Below, piece by piece: positions 1 through 11,335 of a DNA stretch of 64,000 nucleotides. Each line of letters opens with the position of its first letter. The first letter of the stretch is position 1. Source of the DNA: Dyella sp. SG609 (GTDB taxonomy: Bacteria > Pseudomonadota > Gammaproteobacteria > Xanthomonadales > Rhodanobacteraceae); NCBI RefSeq assembly GCF_012275375.1, contig NZ_JAAZQJ010000002.1, positions 496,001 to 560,000 of the forward strand, written 5' to 3'. The notes below the pieces were generated by a model, which did no database searches, was not told the origin of the DNA, and saw only the letters and a list, made by a program, of their open reading frames with translations. Both the position numbers and the translations under genes were made by a program.

Positions 1-216
1 GCTGCCGAGGCCGCGGCTGGGCACCTTGCTGGCGTGGACCAGCAGCGGGCGTTCGGGGCGGCCGGGCGCGCCGATGGGTTCGGGCGCCGGCGAGGCCGGA
101 TCCGGCTGCAGTTCGCCGGCCAGCAAGGCGTTCCAGGCCGCGTGCGTCAGGCGCACTTTCTCCGCCGGATCGGTGGCGTCGAGGCAGCGCTTCGCGGCTT
201 GGTACAGGTCGTTCAT
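1..216 (-). CDS. DUF455 (ferritin-like) protein, N-terminal part only
   Basis: The gene starts at an ATG (complement of 214-216) and runs off the left edge, so only about 72 N-terminal residues are visible (MNDLYQAAKRCLD...). The pattern of a short helical head, a proline-rich linker, then GAPGRPERPLLVHASKVPSRG matches the N-terminus of DUF455 proteins, which carry a ferritin-like fold with unproven function. The helical di-iron part would lie outside the window, so metal ligands cannot be checked. It is downstream of purF on the same strand, separated by a GTAG REP pair. Confidence rests on the N-terminal pattern alone. Confidence 0.6.
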   Translation of the reverse strand, partial: MNDLYQAAKRCLDATDPAEKVRLTHAAWNALLAGELQPDPASPAPEPIGAPGRPERPLLVHASKVPSRGLGS

Positions 217-225
217 GACGCAAGT

Positions 226-316
226 GTAGGTTGGGGTGAGCCGCAGGCGAACCCCAACATCGCGATGCGCACGGCGGTGGCGGTGTCGGGGTTCGCCTGC
301 GGCTCACCCCGACCTG
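226..316. repeat. GTAG-type REP pair (copy 1)
   Basis: Two facing hairpins. The left half starts GTAGG and folds as TTGGGGT..GCC-GCA-GGC..ACCCCAA (about 226-258); the right half (about 285-316) is its inverted copy. The GTAG foot and imperfect palindrome are hallmarks of REP elements mobilised by RAYT (TnpA-REP) enzymes, as in Stenotrophomonas SMAG repeats. It lies between purF and the DUF455 gene, ending about 10 bp from the DUF455 start codon. Confidence 0.85.
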
Positions 317-334
317 CCCGTTGCGGCAGGGTGC

Positions 335-1810
<1,476 letters not shown>

Positions 1811-1832
1811 GGTTGTGATGCCTGTAAGTGCT

Positions 1833-2600
1833 TTAAGGATTCGTTGTCTGGCGCGGGGCGGCTTCCACTGCCTTGGGGTCGCGCGCGGCGCTCATGGCGG
1901 CCGGGTCGCGCGGTACCGCGGCGTCCGCGCCGGGCGCGCGCGCTGCGCTGCGGGCCGGTGCGGGCGCCAGGCCCTGCAGTGCCGCCGGCAGGCCTTGCAG
2001 CTGGCCTTGCCATTGGCTGGGCAGTTGCGGCAGCTGGCTGGGCAACTGGGTCGGCAGCCGCAGCTCCGGCAGCTTGTCCGGCAGCGACGGCAGTCCGTCC
2101 ATCGCCGTCGACGGCTGCTGCAGGAAGCGCCGGGCGCTGCTCGGCACCTGCTGGTTCAGCCAGCCGGCCACGCCGGTGAACTGCGGCAGCAAGGCCGACT
2201 GCTGCCACCACGGATCGCGCGTCAGCGCGGTGAGGCTCACCAGGAACACGCCTACCGTCACCACCAGCACGCCGCGCGCCAGGCCGAACAGCATGCCCAG
2301 CAGGCGATCCGTGCCGCTCAGGCCGGTGCCCTGCACCAGCCTGGCCACCAGGAAGCGCACCACGATGCCCAGCACCAGCACGCCGACGAAGGTGGTGGCA
2401 TAGCCGGCTGCCAGGCGCGCCGAAGGCAGGCTGATCTTGTTCGCGTACAACTCCGCCACGTGCGGACCGAAGGTCCAGGTGATCCACGCCGCGGTGACCC
2501 AGATCAGCAGGCCCAGCACCTCGGAAATGAGGCCGCGCCACAACCCGATCAAGACCGAGATGCCCAGTACCGCCAGGATGATGTAGTCGGCCCAGTTCAT
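1833..2600 (-). CDS. cvpA: CvpA family membrane protein
   Basis: Inner-membrane protein of 255 residues beginning [20 protein letters not shown]. The first about 165 residues hold four hydrophobic segments typical of CvpA (colicin V production / envelope resistance). The last about 90 residues are proline-, glutamine- and alanine-rich (repeated [10 protein letters not shown]-like text), longer than in E. coli CvpA and probably disordered and cytoplasmic. I chose the ATG at 2598-2600 because the longer reading frame upstream overlaps the SPOR gene in a different frame. It sits between the SPOR gene and purF on the same strand, the classical neighbourhood. Confidence 0.92.
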   Translation of the reverse strand: MNWADYIILAVLGISVLIGLWRGLISEVLGLLIWVTAAWITWTFGPHVAELYANKISLPSARLAAGYATTFVGVLVLGIVVRFLVARLVQGTGLSGTDRLLGMLFGLARGVLVVTVGVFLVSLTALTRDPWWQQSALLPQFTGVAGWLNQQVPSSARRFLQQPSTAMDGLPSLPDKLPELRLPTQLPSQLPQLPSQWQGQLQGLPAALQGLAPAPARSAARAPGADAAVPRDPAAMSAARDPKAVEAAPRQTTNP

Positions 2601-2620
2601 GGCGGCGCTGGCCTCGATGC

Positions 2621-3694
2621 TCAGGGCGCGGAGACGACGTTGCCGGCGAGGCCGAGCTTGGTCTTGATCTGGTCGCGCACGCGCACCGCGTCGTCGCGCT
2701 GGGTCTGCGGGCCGGCGCGCACGCGCCACAGCTGCTTGCCGCTGGCGTTCACGGTGTCGACGTAGCCGTCGAAGCCGTTGGAACGCAGCTTGTCGCGCAA
2801 CGCGGTGGCGTCGGCCTGGCTGCCCATCGCGGCTACCTGCACCGCCCAGCCGCCCGCGCGGGCGGCGGGCGCAGGCGCGGCGGCGGCCGGCTTGGCGGCG
2901 GGCGCCGCCGCGGCCGCGGCCGGAGCGTCGTCCTGCGCCGGCGTGCTGGCGCTGCCTTCGAGGCGGGCCGGGGCGCCGGGGATGGTCTGGGTGATCTTCA
3001 GGCGCGCGGCCTCGGCGGCGGCGCGGGTGTCGAACGGGCCGGCGGTGACCAGGGTCAGCTGCTTGCCCGCCTGGTTGAGCGGGCGGCTGGACACCGGATA
3101 GCCGAGCGCGCGCACGCGCTGGGTCAGGCTTTGCGCGCTGGCAGCGGAAGCGTAGGCGCTGAGATTGAGGGTGTAGCGGCCATGCGCCGCGGTCGCGGCC
3201 GGCAGGTCGGCGGCGGGTGCCGGGGGGGTGGCGGCGGGCTTGGTCTGCGCGGGAATCGCCGGCTGCGCGGCCGGCTTCGGCGGCGCGGCGGCCTGGTTCG
3301 GGATCACCGGCTGGCCGGGCGCGCCCGGGCGGGTGACCGTGGTCGGCGCCGGCTGCTGGCCGGCGGCAGGGTCGGTCTCGACGTCGCGCGGGCGGTTGGA
3401 ACCGATCTCCACCGTGGCCAGCTTGTCCGAGCCGGCCGGCGTGGCGGCCTGGCCCGCGGCCGAGGAAGCCGCGGCCGGCGCGGCGGCGGCCGTGCCGGCG
3501 GTGGCGGCGCCCGGGGTCAGGCTCATGGTGCGCGTCTGCAGGTCGCGGTCCGGCGCCGGCGGGATGGCCAGGCTGACCGTTTCGTCGCCGCCGGTCTTGG
3601 GCGGCGTGCTGGAAAAGAACATCGGCACGAACAGAACCGCCAGCGCGATCAGGACGGCGGCACCCAGCAGACGTGTTTTCAAGACAGGCTCCAA
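2621..3694 (-). CDS. SPOR-domain cell-division protein (DedD-like), two SPOR-like repeats
   Basis: A 357-residue bitopic inner-membrane protein: short cytoplasmic head, one membrane segment at residues 8-27, an Ala/Pro-rich periplasmic linker, then a C-terminal SPOR domain (about 281-356, GGWAVQVAAMGSQADA... then WRVRAGP). SPOR domains bind denuded peptidoglycan at the septum. A second SPOR-like repeat is visible at about 173-246 (YTLNLSAYAS..., then LTLVTAGPFDTRAAAEAA). E. coli DedD has only one. The gene lies between folC and cvpA, the usual position of dedD. The linker and C-terminus are very alanine-rich, common for GC-rich genomes. Confidence 0.9.
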   Translation of the reverse strand: MEPVLKTRLLGAAVLIALAVLFVPMFFSSTPPKTGGDETVSLAIPPAPDRDLQTRTMSLTPGAATAGTAAAAPAAASSAAGQAATPAGSDKLATVEIGSNRPRDVETDPAAGQQPAPTTVTRPGAPGQPVIPNQAAAPPKPAAQPAIPAQTKPAATPPAPAADLPAATAAHGRYTLNLSAYASAASAQSLTQRVRALGYPVSSRPLNQAGKQLTLVTAGPFDTRAAAEAARLKITQTIPGAPARLEGSASTPAQDDAPAAAAAAPAAKPAAAAPAPAARAGGWAVQVAAMGSQADATALRDKLRSNGFDGYVDTVNASGKQLWRVRAGPQTQRDDAVRVRDQIKTKLGLAGNVVSAP

Positions 3695-3782
3695 GGCGGC
3701 AAAAGCGCAAACACGAAACGGCGGGATTATACCTGACGTGGACGATCACCCATGCGGACGCGGGAATGACCGTTTCGAGCGT

Positions 3783-5051
3783 TCAGTTCTGCAGCACCGC
3801 GGCGGCGACGAAGAAGGAACCGAACGCCAGGATGCGCTCGCCCGGAAGTGCCGCCGCACGCGCCGCGGCGAGCGCGCTGCCCACGTCGGCGTGAAGATCG
3901 AACGCGGCCGGCGGCAGCGCCATCTGCAATTCCTTGCGCAAGGCCTCCGCCGGCAGGCCGCGCGGCGTATCGCGCTCCAGCCCCGCCAGGTGCCAATGCC
4001 CGATGCGCGCGCCCAGCGCGGCGATCACGCCGCCCACGTCCTTGTCCGCCAGCGCGCCGTACACCGCATGCACGCGCCCGCCAGGATGCGCGTCCAGCCA
4101 TTCGGCCAGCGCGCGCGCCGCCTGCGGGTTGTGGCCGACGTCGACGATCAGCGCCGGATCGCCGCCCAGCGCCTGCAGCCGCGCGGCGACGGCGGCGGTC
4201 TTCACGCCTGCGGCCGCGGCTGCCGCGAGCGCGGCGGACGGTATCGGCGCGTGCGTACCTTGCGCATGCAGCGCGGCGATCGCCGCCGCCGCATTGGCGT
4301 ACTGCACCGGAGCGGCCAGCGATGGATCCGGCAGCCCGAACGCCGTGCCGTCGGCATGCCGCCAGGTCCAGCCCTGTGCATGGCGTTCCACCCGGAAATC
4401 CACGCCCGCCCGCTCCACCCGCGCGCCGATGGCGGCCAGCGCCTGCAGCAGGCCGGCCGGCGGCGCCGCCTCGCCCACGATCGCCGGGCGGCCGTGGCGG
4501 GCGATGCCGGCTTTCTCGCGGCCGATGCTGTCGCGGTCGTTGCCGAGCCAGTCCATATGGTCCAGATCGACGGTGGTGATCACCGCGACGTCGGCGTCGA
4601 CGATATTGATCGCATCCAGCCGCCCGCCCAGCCCCACTTCCAGCACGGCGGCGTCCAGGTCCGCGCGCGCGAACAGGTCCAGCGCCGCCAGCGTGCCGAA
4701 TTCGAAATAGGTCAGCGGAATATCGCCGCGCGCCGCCTCGATGCGTTCGAAGCTGTCGACCAGGGCCTGGTCGCCGGCATCCTGGCCGTCGATGCGGATG
4801 CGCTCGTTGTAGCGCAGCAGATGCGGCGAGGTGTAGCAGCCCACGCGGCGTCCGGCCGCGCGCAGCATCGCTTCGAGCATGGCCACGGTGGAACCCTTGC
4901 CGTTGGTGCCGCCGACGGTGACGATCCAGCGCGCCGGCGCCGGCGCGCCCATGCGCCGCCACACTTCGCGCACGCGCTCCAGGCCCAGCTCGATGCTGCG
5001 CGGGTTGACGCTTTCCTGATAGCTCAGCCACTCGGCCAGCGTGCGCGACAT
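3783..5051 (-). CDS. folC: Bifunctional folylpolyglutamate synthase / dihydrofolate synthase (FolC)
   Basis: ATP-dependent cytosolic ligase that adds glutamate to dihydropteroate and to folates. The protein (422 residues) starts MSRTLAEWLSYQESVNP and has the Mur-ligase P-loop VTVGGTNGKGSTVAML near residues 44-59, an omega-loop region ITTVDLDHMDWLG, and a C-terminal Mur-ligase domain with DVGHNPQAARAL. The open frame continues upstream, but family alignment and the overlap with the next gene favour the ATG at 5049-5051. First gene of the folC-SPOR-cvpA-purF block on the minus strand. Confidence 0.96.
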   Translation of the reverse strand: MSRTLAEWLSYQESVNPRSIELGLERVREVWRRMGAPAPARWIVTVGGTNGKGSTVAMLEAMLRAAGRRVGCYTSPHLLRYNERIRIDGQDAGDQALVDSFERIEAARGDIPLTYFEFGTLAALDLFARADLDAAVLEVGLGGRLDAINIVDADVAVITTVDLDHMDWLGNDRDSIGREKAGIARHGRPAIVGEAAPPAGLLQALAAIGARVERAGVDFRVERHAQGWTWRHADGTAFGLPDPSLAAPVQYANAAAAIAALHAQGTHAPIPSAALAAAAAAGVKTAAVAARLQALGGDPALIVDVGHNPQAARALAEWLDAHPGGRVHAVYGALADKDVGGVIAALGARIGHWHLAGLERDTPRGLPAEALRKELQMALPPAAFDLHADVGSALAAARAAALPGERILAFGSFFVAAAVLQN

Positions 5052-5073
5052 ACAGGTGTTTCCAGATAGAGAG

Positions 5074-5670
5074 TCAGGCGTCCAGCGGACGCAGCCAGAA
5101 GCGCAACCGGTGGCTGCTCGGCGCGGCGGCGCCGGCTTCCTTCCAGTCCAGTGCGCAGAACATGTCGTCCTGGCGCGCATAGCCGCGCTTGTGCCAGAAC
5201 GCATCGTTGGGGCGGTAATCGGCGGGGCGGCGCGGATCGTCGTGCGCGCGTTCCACCGCGCAGAAGGCGGTCAGGCGGAAACCGCTCAGGCGCCGCGCAT
5301 GCGCTTCGCGTTCGTCGAAGAAGCGGTGGCCCAGGCCCTGGCCGCGATAGGCGGACAGCAAGACCGACTCGCCGAAATAGAACACCTCGTGCAGCGGCCA
5401 TCCACGTTCGAGAAACGGCCGGTGGAAGGCCTCGCCGTCATCGGCCAGCGGCAGTCCCGTGGAAGCACCGACCACGCGGCCGCCGTCCAGCGCCAGCACG
5501 AACACGCTGCGCGGCGAGCGCGCGTAGGCGGTGAGGTAGCGCTGCTCGTAATCGGCATCGCCTTCGTACAGATACGGATACTCGCGGAACACCGCGATGC
5601 GCAGCCGCGCCAGGTCGCCCAGATAAGGGGCCACTGCCTCGCCGCTGCAGGTGATCACCTCGAGCGCCAT
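5074..5670 (-). CDS. GNAT family N-acetyltransferase
   Basis: A 198-residue protein starting MALEVITCSGEAVAPYLGDL. The acetyl-CoA binding motif A is visible as SAYRGQGLGHRFFDEREAHA, matching the GNAT pattern R/Q-x-x-G-x-G/A. The C-terminal stretch HKRGYARQDDMFCALDWKE is typical of the family. Substrate cannot be told. It lies 22 bp upstream of folC and 2 bp downstream of the SnoaL-like gene on the same strand, so the three may share a transcript. Confidence 0.85.
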   Translation of the reverse strand: MALEVITCSGEAVAPYLGDLARLRIAVFREYPYLYEGDADYEQRYLTAYARSPRSVFVLALDGGRVVGASTGLPLADDGEAFHRPFLERGWPLHEVFYFGESVLLSAYRGQGLGHRFFDEREAHARRLSGFRLTAFCAVERAHDDPRRPADYRPNDAFWHKRGYARQDDMFCALDWKEAGAAAPSSHRLRFWLRPLDA

Positions 5671-5672
5671 GC

Positions 5673-6077
5673 TCAGCCGCCGACCTGGGCGATCCAGTCG
5701 TTGAGGTTGTAATAGTTGCTGACGCGGGCCAGCTTGCCGTCGCGGACGTCGAAGAACGCCCCGCCCGGCAGCACGTAGCGCTGGCCCCGCGCGGGCGGCA
5801 GGCCTTCGTCGTCGGCGAGGTATTCGCCGTGCACCACGTATTCGGCCGCGGCATGCGCGCCGTCGGCGCTGACCATCACCACGATGTCCTTCAGCTGCTC
5901 GCGGTAGCTGCGCTCCATGCGGCCGAGAAAGGCCTTGAACGCATCGATGCCGGTCTCGCGGCCGCCCTGGTTGATGTCGTGGGCGACGTCGCCGGCGAGA
6001 CAGCCGAGCATGGCGGGCCAGTCGGCGGCATTGAACGCGGCGTAGTAGCGGCGGATCAGGGATTCGGTGGGGGACAT
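5673..6077 (-). CDS. SnoaL-like / ketosteroid-isomerase-fold protein
   Basis: A 134-residue protein (MSPTESLIRRYYAAFNAADW...) with the pattern of the NTF2/SnoaL fold: N-terminal helices with YYAAFNAADWPAMLGCLA, then DINQGGRETGIDAFKAFL and the C-terminal strands VSNYYNLNDWIAQVGG. Such proteins are small hydrolases, isomerases or binding proteins; the substrate is unknown. I preferred the ATG at 6075-6077; an in-frame TTG at 6105-6107 would add ten residues. Its stop is 2 bp from the GNAT gene start, suggesting coupling. Confidence 0.8.
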   Translation of the reverse strand: MSPTESLIRRYYAAFNAADWPAMLGCLAGDVAHDINQGGRETGIDAFKAFLGRMERSYREQLKDIVVMVSADGAHAAAEYVVHGEYLADDEGLPPARGQRYVLPGGAFFDVRDGKLARVSNYYNLNDWIAQVGG

Positions 6078-6130
6078 GGAGGCTTTGGATTGCGGTTCGT
6101 GCGGCAAAGATTAATGCATCGCGCGCCCTA

Positions 6131-6290
6131 CCCCCTCTCCCCTCCGGGGAGAGGGCTGGGGTGAGGGGCCGGGCGGAGCGGTGAGCGAAGGGTCGAAAAG
6201 ACCTAGGGCTTTTCATTTCTTCGTAGAACCGCCATCGCGAGCACCCGCCCCTCATCTGCCTGCCGGCATCTTCTCCCCGGCGGGGAGAAG
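6131..6290 (+). repeat. 160-bp intergenic element with terminal hairpins (copy 1)
   Basis: Left hairpin CCCTCTCCCC-TCC-GGGGAGAGGG followed by GGGGTGAGGGG, about 100 bp of spacer, then GCCCCTCAT...and the right hairpin CTTCTCCCCGG/CGGGGAGAAG. Same organisation and orientation as the copy at 17303-17456; inverted relative to 14957-15103 and 26803-26956. Here it lies between two minus-strand genes, ending 4 bp from the stop codon of the acetyl-CoA hydrolase gene. Confidence 0.8.
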
Positions 6291-6294
6291 AGTT

Positions 6295-8241
6295 CTATCG
6301 ATGGGTTTTGCGTAACCCTGCCGATACCAGCCTGCGCAGCACACGCTCCTGCAAACTGCCCTGCCCGATCAATTCCATCCGCACCAGCGCCTCGCCCTCG
6401 CCCTCCACCGGCTCCCCCGGCTGGAACAAGGCACGCAGCAACTCCCAGCGCCCGCGCCACGACCCGCTCTTCGACTTCAACCACCCCAGCGCCGGCAACA
6501 GCCGCTGTTCCACCTCGGTGAAGTCGCTGCCGAACGGGAAGGCCGGAAACAGGCCGCGGCGCTCCATCGCGCCCAGCGCCTCGCGCAGATGCTCCGGCGT
6601 GTTGAGGCGCCACTTCTCCGGAATCTGGAAATCCGGCGACAGCTTGCCCGCCGACTTCGCCTCCGCGCACAGCGCGTCGAGGAAGCGCGCATCGCTGATC
6701 GCCAGCATCGCTTCCACGCATTCGTTGTCGGACTTGCCGCGCAGGTCCGCCACGCCGTACTCGGTGACGAACAGATCGCGCAGATGCCGCGGAATGGTGC
6801 AGTGGCCGTAGTTGAAACGGATATTGGTCTCCACCGTGCCGCGCACCTTGCGGGTGGCGCGCAGCAGCAGGGCGGAACGTCCGTCCGGCAGCTCGTGCGC
6901 CATCGCCACGAAGTTGTACTGCCCGCCCACGCCGCTGACCACGCGGCCGTCTTCCAGGCCGTCCGACACCGCCGAGCCCAGCAGGGTCGCCATCATGCAG
7001 GTGTTGAAGAAGCGCGCGCCGCGGCGCTGCAGCGAGGCCAGCGCCTGGTGGTTGCCGTACAGCTGGTTGACGTTGGAGACGCGGCACATGTCGATCGCAT
7101 CGGGATCGGCCGCCTCGGTTTCGTCCAGCCAGCGGTACAGCTCCCGCGTGCCGAGAAAGAACGCGCCGCGCAGGTAATGCCCGCCGGGCGTTTCCGGCGC
7201 CAGCCGCCCCGCCGCCGAAGCGCGCTCCAGGCCTAAGTTGTCCCAGCTGCGCCGCCGCAGGATGCCGGCGCGCTGCAGATGCATGAAGCCGTCCATCACC
7301 ATTTCGCTGGCGCCGTACAGGCCGGTGTCGAACGGCGCCAGCCCGCCGAAGCGCGCGGCCAGCGCGTGGGTGGCGCCGCGCGGATCCAGCGCCACCAGGG
7401 CGCGGCGCCAGTGCACGTTGTCGCGCTGGCGCAGCAGCAGCGCATGCACCAGTGCGTCGGACAGCGCGCCGATGCCGATCTGCAGGCAGCCGCCGTCCTT
7501 CACCAGCGCGCTGGCGTGCAGGCCCAGCGCGTATTCGGCCAGGTCCACCGGCTGGCGCGGCAGGGCGAACAGCGGGGCGGCGGTTTCCGGCCGCAGTTCC
7601 AGGTCGAAGAAGTTTGCTTCCACTTCGGCGTGGCCGCTGAGGTACGGCAGATCCGGATGCACCACCGCCACGCACAGCGGCCGCGCGCGGCCGGCGGCCC
7701 GGGCCTGGTCGAGGAAATCCAGGGTGAGGTCCGGATTGCACGAAAGGCTGTAGCGCACGCCTTCGGGCGTCTCGCGGCGCGCGACCAGCTGCACCAGCAG
7801 ATTGATGTCCTGCACCACCAGGTCGCGCGCGACGTGCGTGTAGTTCTGGCTGATGTAGTTGCGCTGCGCGCTGCCGGACTGCAGCAGCGCGCCGGACTGC
7901 ATGTAGAACTCGTGCACCGCCACGTTCGTGGGCAAGGCATTGCGCGCCTGGTCCACGGCGTATTGCGGGTCTTCCGTGTCGAGGCCGAAGTGGCGGTCGA
8001 GAAAGGGTTTGGCGAAGCGCTCTTCCAGCCCCGGCTGCGGACGCGGACGGGTCAGCGACAAGGCGGTGTACAGCGTCATGGAGCGCGAGCCGTCGGCCTG
8101 GGTCAGCCGGTACAGCGCGTTGAGCAGCCCGTGCGGCTTGCCTAATCCGAGCGGCGCGGCGATGCGCAGATCGGGACCGAGCCGTTCGGCGATGTGCCGT
8201 GCGCAGGCTTCCGTGTCGGTACGACATTGCTCTGGCGTCAT
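6295..8241 (-). CDS. Acetyl-CoA hydrolase/transferase family protein
   Basis: A 648-residue cytosolic protein of the acetyl-CoA hydrolase/CoA-transferase family. The C-terminal half has the family signature: YGASEMVMDGFMHLQRAGIL, with the Glu that forms the enzyme-CoA thioester in relatives, the glycine-rich VVSGVGGQYNFVAMAHEL, and RIRFNYGHCTIPRHLRDL-like text. It is about 100 residues longer than typical members such as succinyl-CoA:acetate CoA-transferase, with an unusual N-terminal region. The ATG at 8239-8241 (MTPEQCRTDTEACARHIAER) was chosen; upstream in-frame codons give an implausible Cys-rich extension. Substrate unknown. Confidence 0.88.
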   Translation of the reverse strand: MTPEQCRTDTEACARHIAERLGPDLRIAAPLGLGKPHGLLNALYRLTQADGSRSMTLYTALSLTRPRPQPGLEERFAKPFLDRHFGLDTEDPQYAVDQARNALPTNVAVHEFYMQSGALLQSGSAQRNYISQNYTHVARDLVVQDINLLVQLVARRETPEGVRYSLSCNPDLTLDFLDQARAAGRARPLCVAVVHPDLPYLSGHAEVEANFFDLELRPETAAPLFALPRQPVDLAEYALGLHASALVKDGGCLQIGIGALSDALVHALLLRQRDNVHWRRALVALDPRGATHALAARFGGLAPFDTGLYGASEMVMDGFMHLQRAGILRRRSWDNLGLERASAAGRLAPETPGGHYLRGAFFLGTRELYRWLDETEAADPDAIDMCRVSNVNQLYGNHQALASLQRRGARFFNTCMMATLLGSAVSDGLEDGRVVSGVGGQYNFVAMAHELPDGRSALLLRATRKVRGTVETNIRFNYGHCTIPRHLRDLFVTEYGVADLRGKSDNECVEAMLAISDARFLDALCAEAKSAGKLSPDFQIPEKWRLNTPEHLREALGAMERRGLFPAFPFGSDFTEVEQRLLPALGWLKSKSGSWRGRWELLRALFQPGEPVEGEGEALVRMELIGQGSLQERVLRRLVSAGLRKTHR

Positions 8242-8331
8242 GGGCGCGGAGCATGCCAAAACGCAGTACATGCTGCATAGCCGGCGCTTTCATGCCCCCT
8301 TCACCCGCCGCGGCAGTCACAAGCCATGCCC

Positions 8332-8337
8332 TACACT
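8332..8337 (+). promoter_or_regulatory. Possible -10 element for leaderless transcript of the PLD gene
   Basis: TACACT ends 6 bp before the ATG at 8344 and would place the transcript start at or next to the start codon. No Shine-Dalgarno sequence is seen before either candidate ATG (8326 or 8344), and no convincing -35 box is visible. Weak evidence. Confidence 0.3.
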
Positions 8338-8343
8338 GCCGGC

Positions 8344-9798
<1,455 letters not shown>

Positions 9799-9804
9799 GC
9801 GGGC

Positions 9805-9881
9805 GTAGGTTGGGGTGAGCCGCAGGCAAACCCCAACGTTGCCGCACCGTTGGGGTTCGCCTGCGGCTCACCCCAACCTAC
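9805..9881. repeat. GTAG-type REP pair (copy 2)
   Basis: Two inverted hairpins, the left beginning GTAGGTTGGGGTGAGCC and the right ending in its complement with CTAC. One base change (GGCAAACCCC for GGCGAACCCC) is present in the left half. It fills most of the gap between the PLD gene and xseA, both on the plus strand. Confidence 0.85.
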
Positions 9882-9945
9882 ACTTCAACACTTTGCGGCA
9901 AGCTCATGACAGCGCGGCAGTTCCTGCGCTAGTCTCCCGCTTTCC

Positions 9946-11304
9946 ATGCCCGCCCCCGACGCTCCCACGCCGCCCTCGCGGCACATCCTTACGCCGAGCA
10001 CGCTCAACCGGCTGGTGCGCGACCTGCTGGAGGATGCGCTGCCGCTGGTGTGGATCGAAGGCGAGCTGTCGAACGTGGCGCGGCCCGCCTCCGGGCACCT
10101 GTACTTCACCCTGAAAGATGCCAACGCCCAGGTGCGTTGCGCCATGTTCCGCCCCAAGGCCATCGGCCTGCGCTTCCGCCCCGCCGACGGCGCCCACGTG
10201 CTGGTGCGCGCCCGCGTCGGCCTGTACGAACCGCGCGGCGAATTCCAGCTGGTGGCCGAGCATATGGAGCCGGCCGGCGAAGGCGCCCTGCAGCGCGAGT
10301 TCGAACAGCTCAAGGCCAGGCTCGACGCCGAAGGCCTGTTCGACCGCTCGCGCAAGCGCCCCCTGCCCGCCTTCGCCCGCCGCATCGGCGTGATCACCTC
10401 CGCCACCGGCGCCGCCGTGCGCGACGTGCTGAGCGTGCTGTCGCGCCGCTGGCCACTGGCCGAAGTGGACGTACTGCCAGTGCCGGTGCAGGGCCGCGAA
10501 GCGCCGCCGGCGATCGTCTCGATGCTCCGCCGCGCCTCCGCCAGCGGCCGCTACGACGTGCTCCTGCTGACCCGCGGCGGCGGTTCGCTGGAAGACCTGT
10601 GGGCCTTCAACGACGAACAGGTCGCGCGCGCCGTGCACGCCAGCGCCGTGCCGGTGGTGTCGGCCGTCGGCCACGAAGTCGATTTCAGCATCGCCGACTT
10701 CGTCGCCGACCTGCGCGCGCCCACGCCTTCGGCCGCCGCCGAACTGCTGGTCCCCGACGCGCAAGCGCTGGAACGCCACCTGCGCCAGCTGCGCCAGCGC
10801 CTGGCCACCCTGCAGCAACGCCGCCTGCACGCCCTGATCCAACGCACCGACCACCTGCTTACCCGCCTGCAAGCCCAACGCCCGCAAGCCCGCCTGCAAC
10901 GCGACCGCGAACGCCTGTCCCACCTGCGCCACCGGCTGGTCGTGGCGATGCGCGAAACCCTGCGCGAAGACAGCCGCCGCCTGGAACGCAACCACGCCCG
11001 CCTGCTCACCCGCCATCCCCGCCACCGCCTGCCGCTCTACACCCAACAACTCGCACAACAGCAACGCCGCCTGCACCAGGCCATCGCCCGCATCCTCGAA
11101 CGCCACCGCGCCACCCTGACCCAGACCGGCCGCGCACTGCACGCCATCAGCCCCCTGGCCACCCTCGACCGCGGCTACGCCATCCTGTTCGACGAACAGG
11201 GCCGAGTCATCCGCTCCGCCGCATCCGTCACGCCGGATGAGCGCGTCCGGGCGAAGCTGGCCGATGGGGAGCTGATGTTGAAGAACGAGGGGCAGCGCTC
11301 CTAA
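9946..11304 (+). CDS. xseA: Exodeoxyribonuclease VII large subunit
   Basis: A 452-residue protein with an N-terminal OB-fold (LTPSTLNRLVRDLLEDALPLVWIEGELS, then SGHLYFTLKDANAQVRCAMF) and the catalytic region RIGVITSATGAAVRDVLSVL and LLTRGGGSLEDLWAFNDE, followed by a long Arg/Gln-rich coiled-coil (about 265-400). It degrades single-stranded DNA together with XseB; no xseB is adjacent, which is common. Length matches E. coli XseA. The C-terminal coiled-coil is strongly biased to C-ending codons. Confidence 0.97.
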   Translation: MPAPDAPTPPSRHILTPSTLNRLVRDLLEDALPLVWIEGELSNVARPASGHLYFTLKDANAQVRCAMFRPKAIGLRFRPADGAHVLVRARVGLYEPRGEFQLVAEHMEPAGEGALQREFEQLKARLDAEGLFDRSRKRPLPAFARRIGVITSATGAAVRDVLSVLSRRWPLAEVDVLPVPVQGREAPPAIVSMLRRASASGRYDVLLLTRGGGSLEDLWAFNDEQVARAVHASAVPVVSAVGHEVDFSIADFVADLRAPTPSAAAELLVPDAQALERHLRQLRQRLATLQQRRLHALIQRTDHLLTRLQAQRPQARLQRDRERLSHLRHRLVVAMRETLREDSRRLERNHARLLTRHPRHRLPLYTQQLAQQQRRLHQAIARILERHRATLTQTGRALHAISPLATLDRGYAILFDEQGRVIRSAASVTPDERVRAKLADGELMLKNEGQRS

Positions 11305-11335
11305 GCGCTCACCGCAGGCTTCAACTCCTCGCTCC

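Noticed and set aside
1811-1832. Purine riboswitch upstream of purF
   Set aside because: The cvpA-purF gap is only 22 bp; there is no room for an aptamer.
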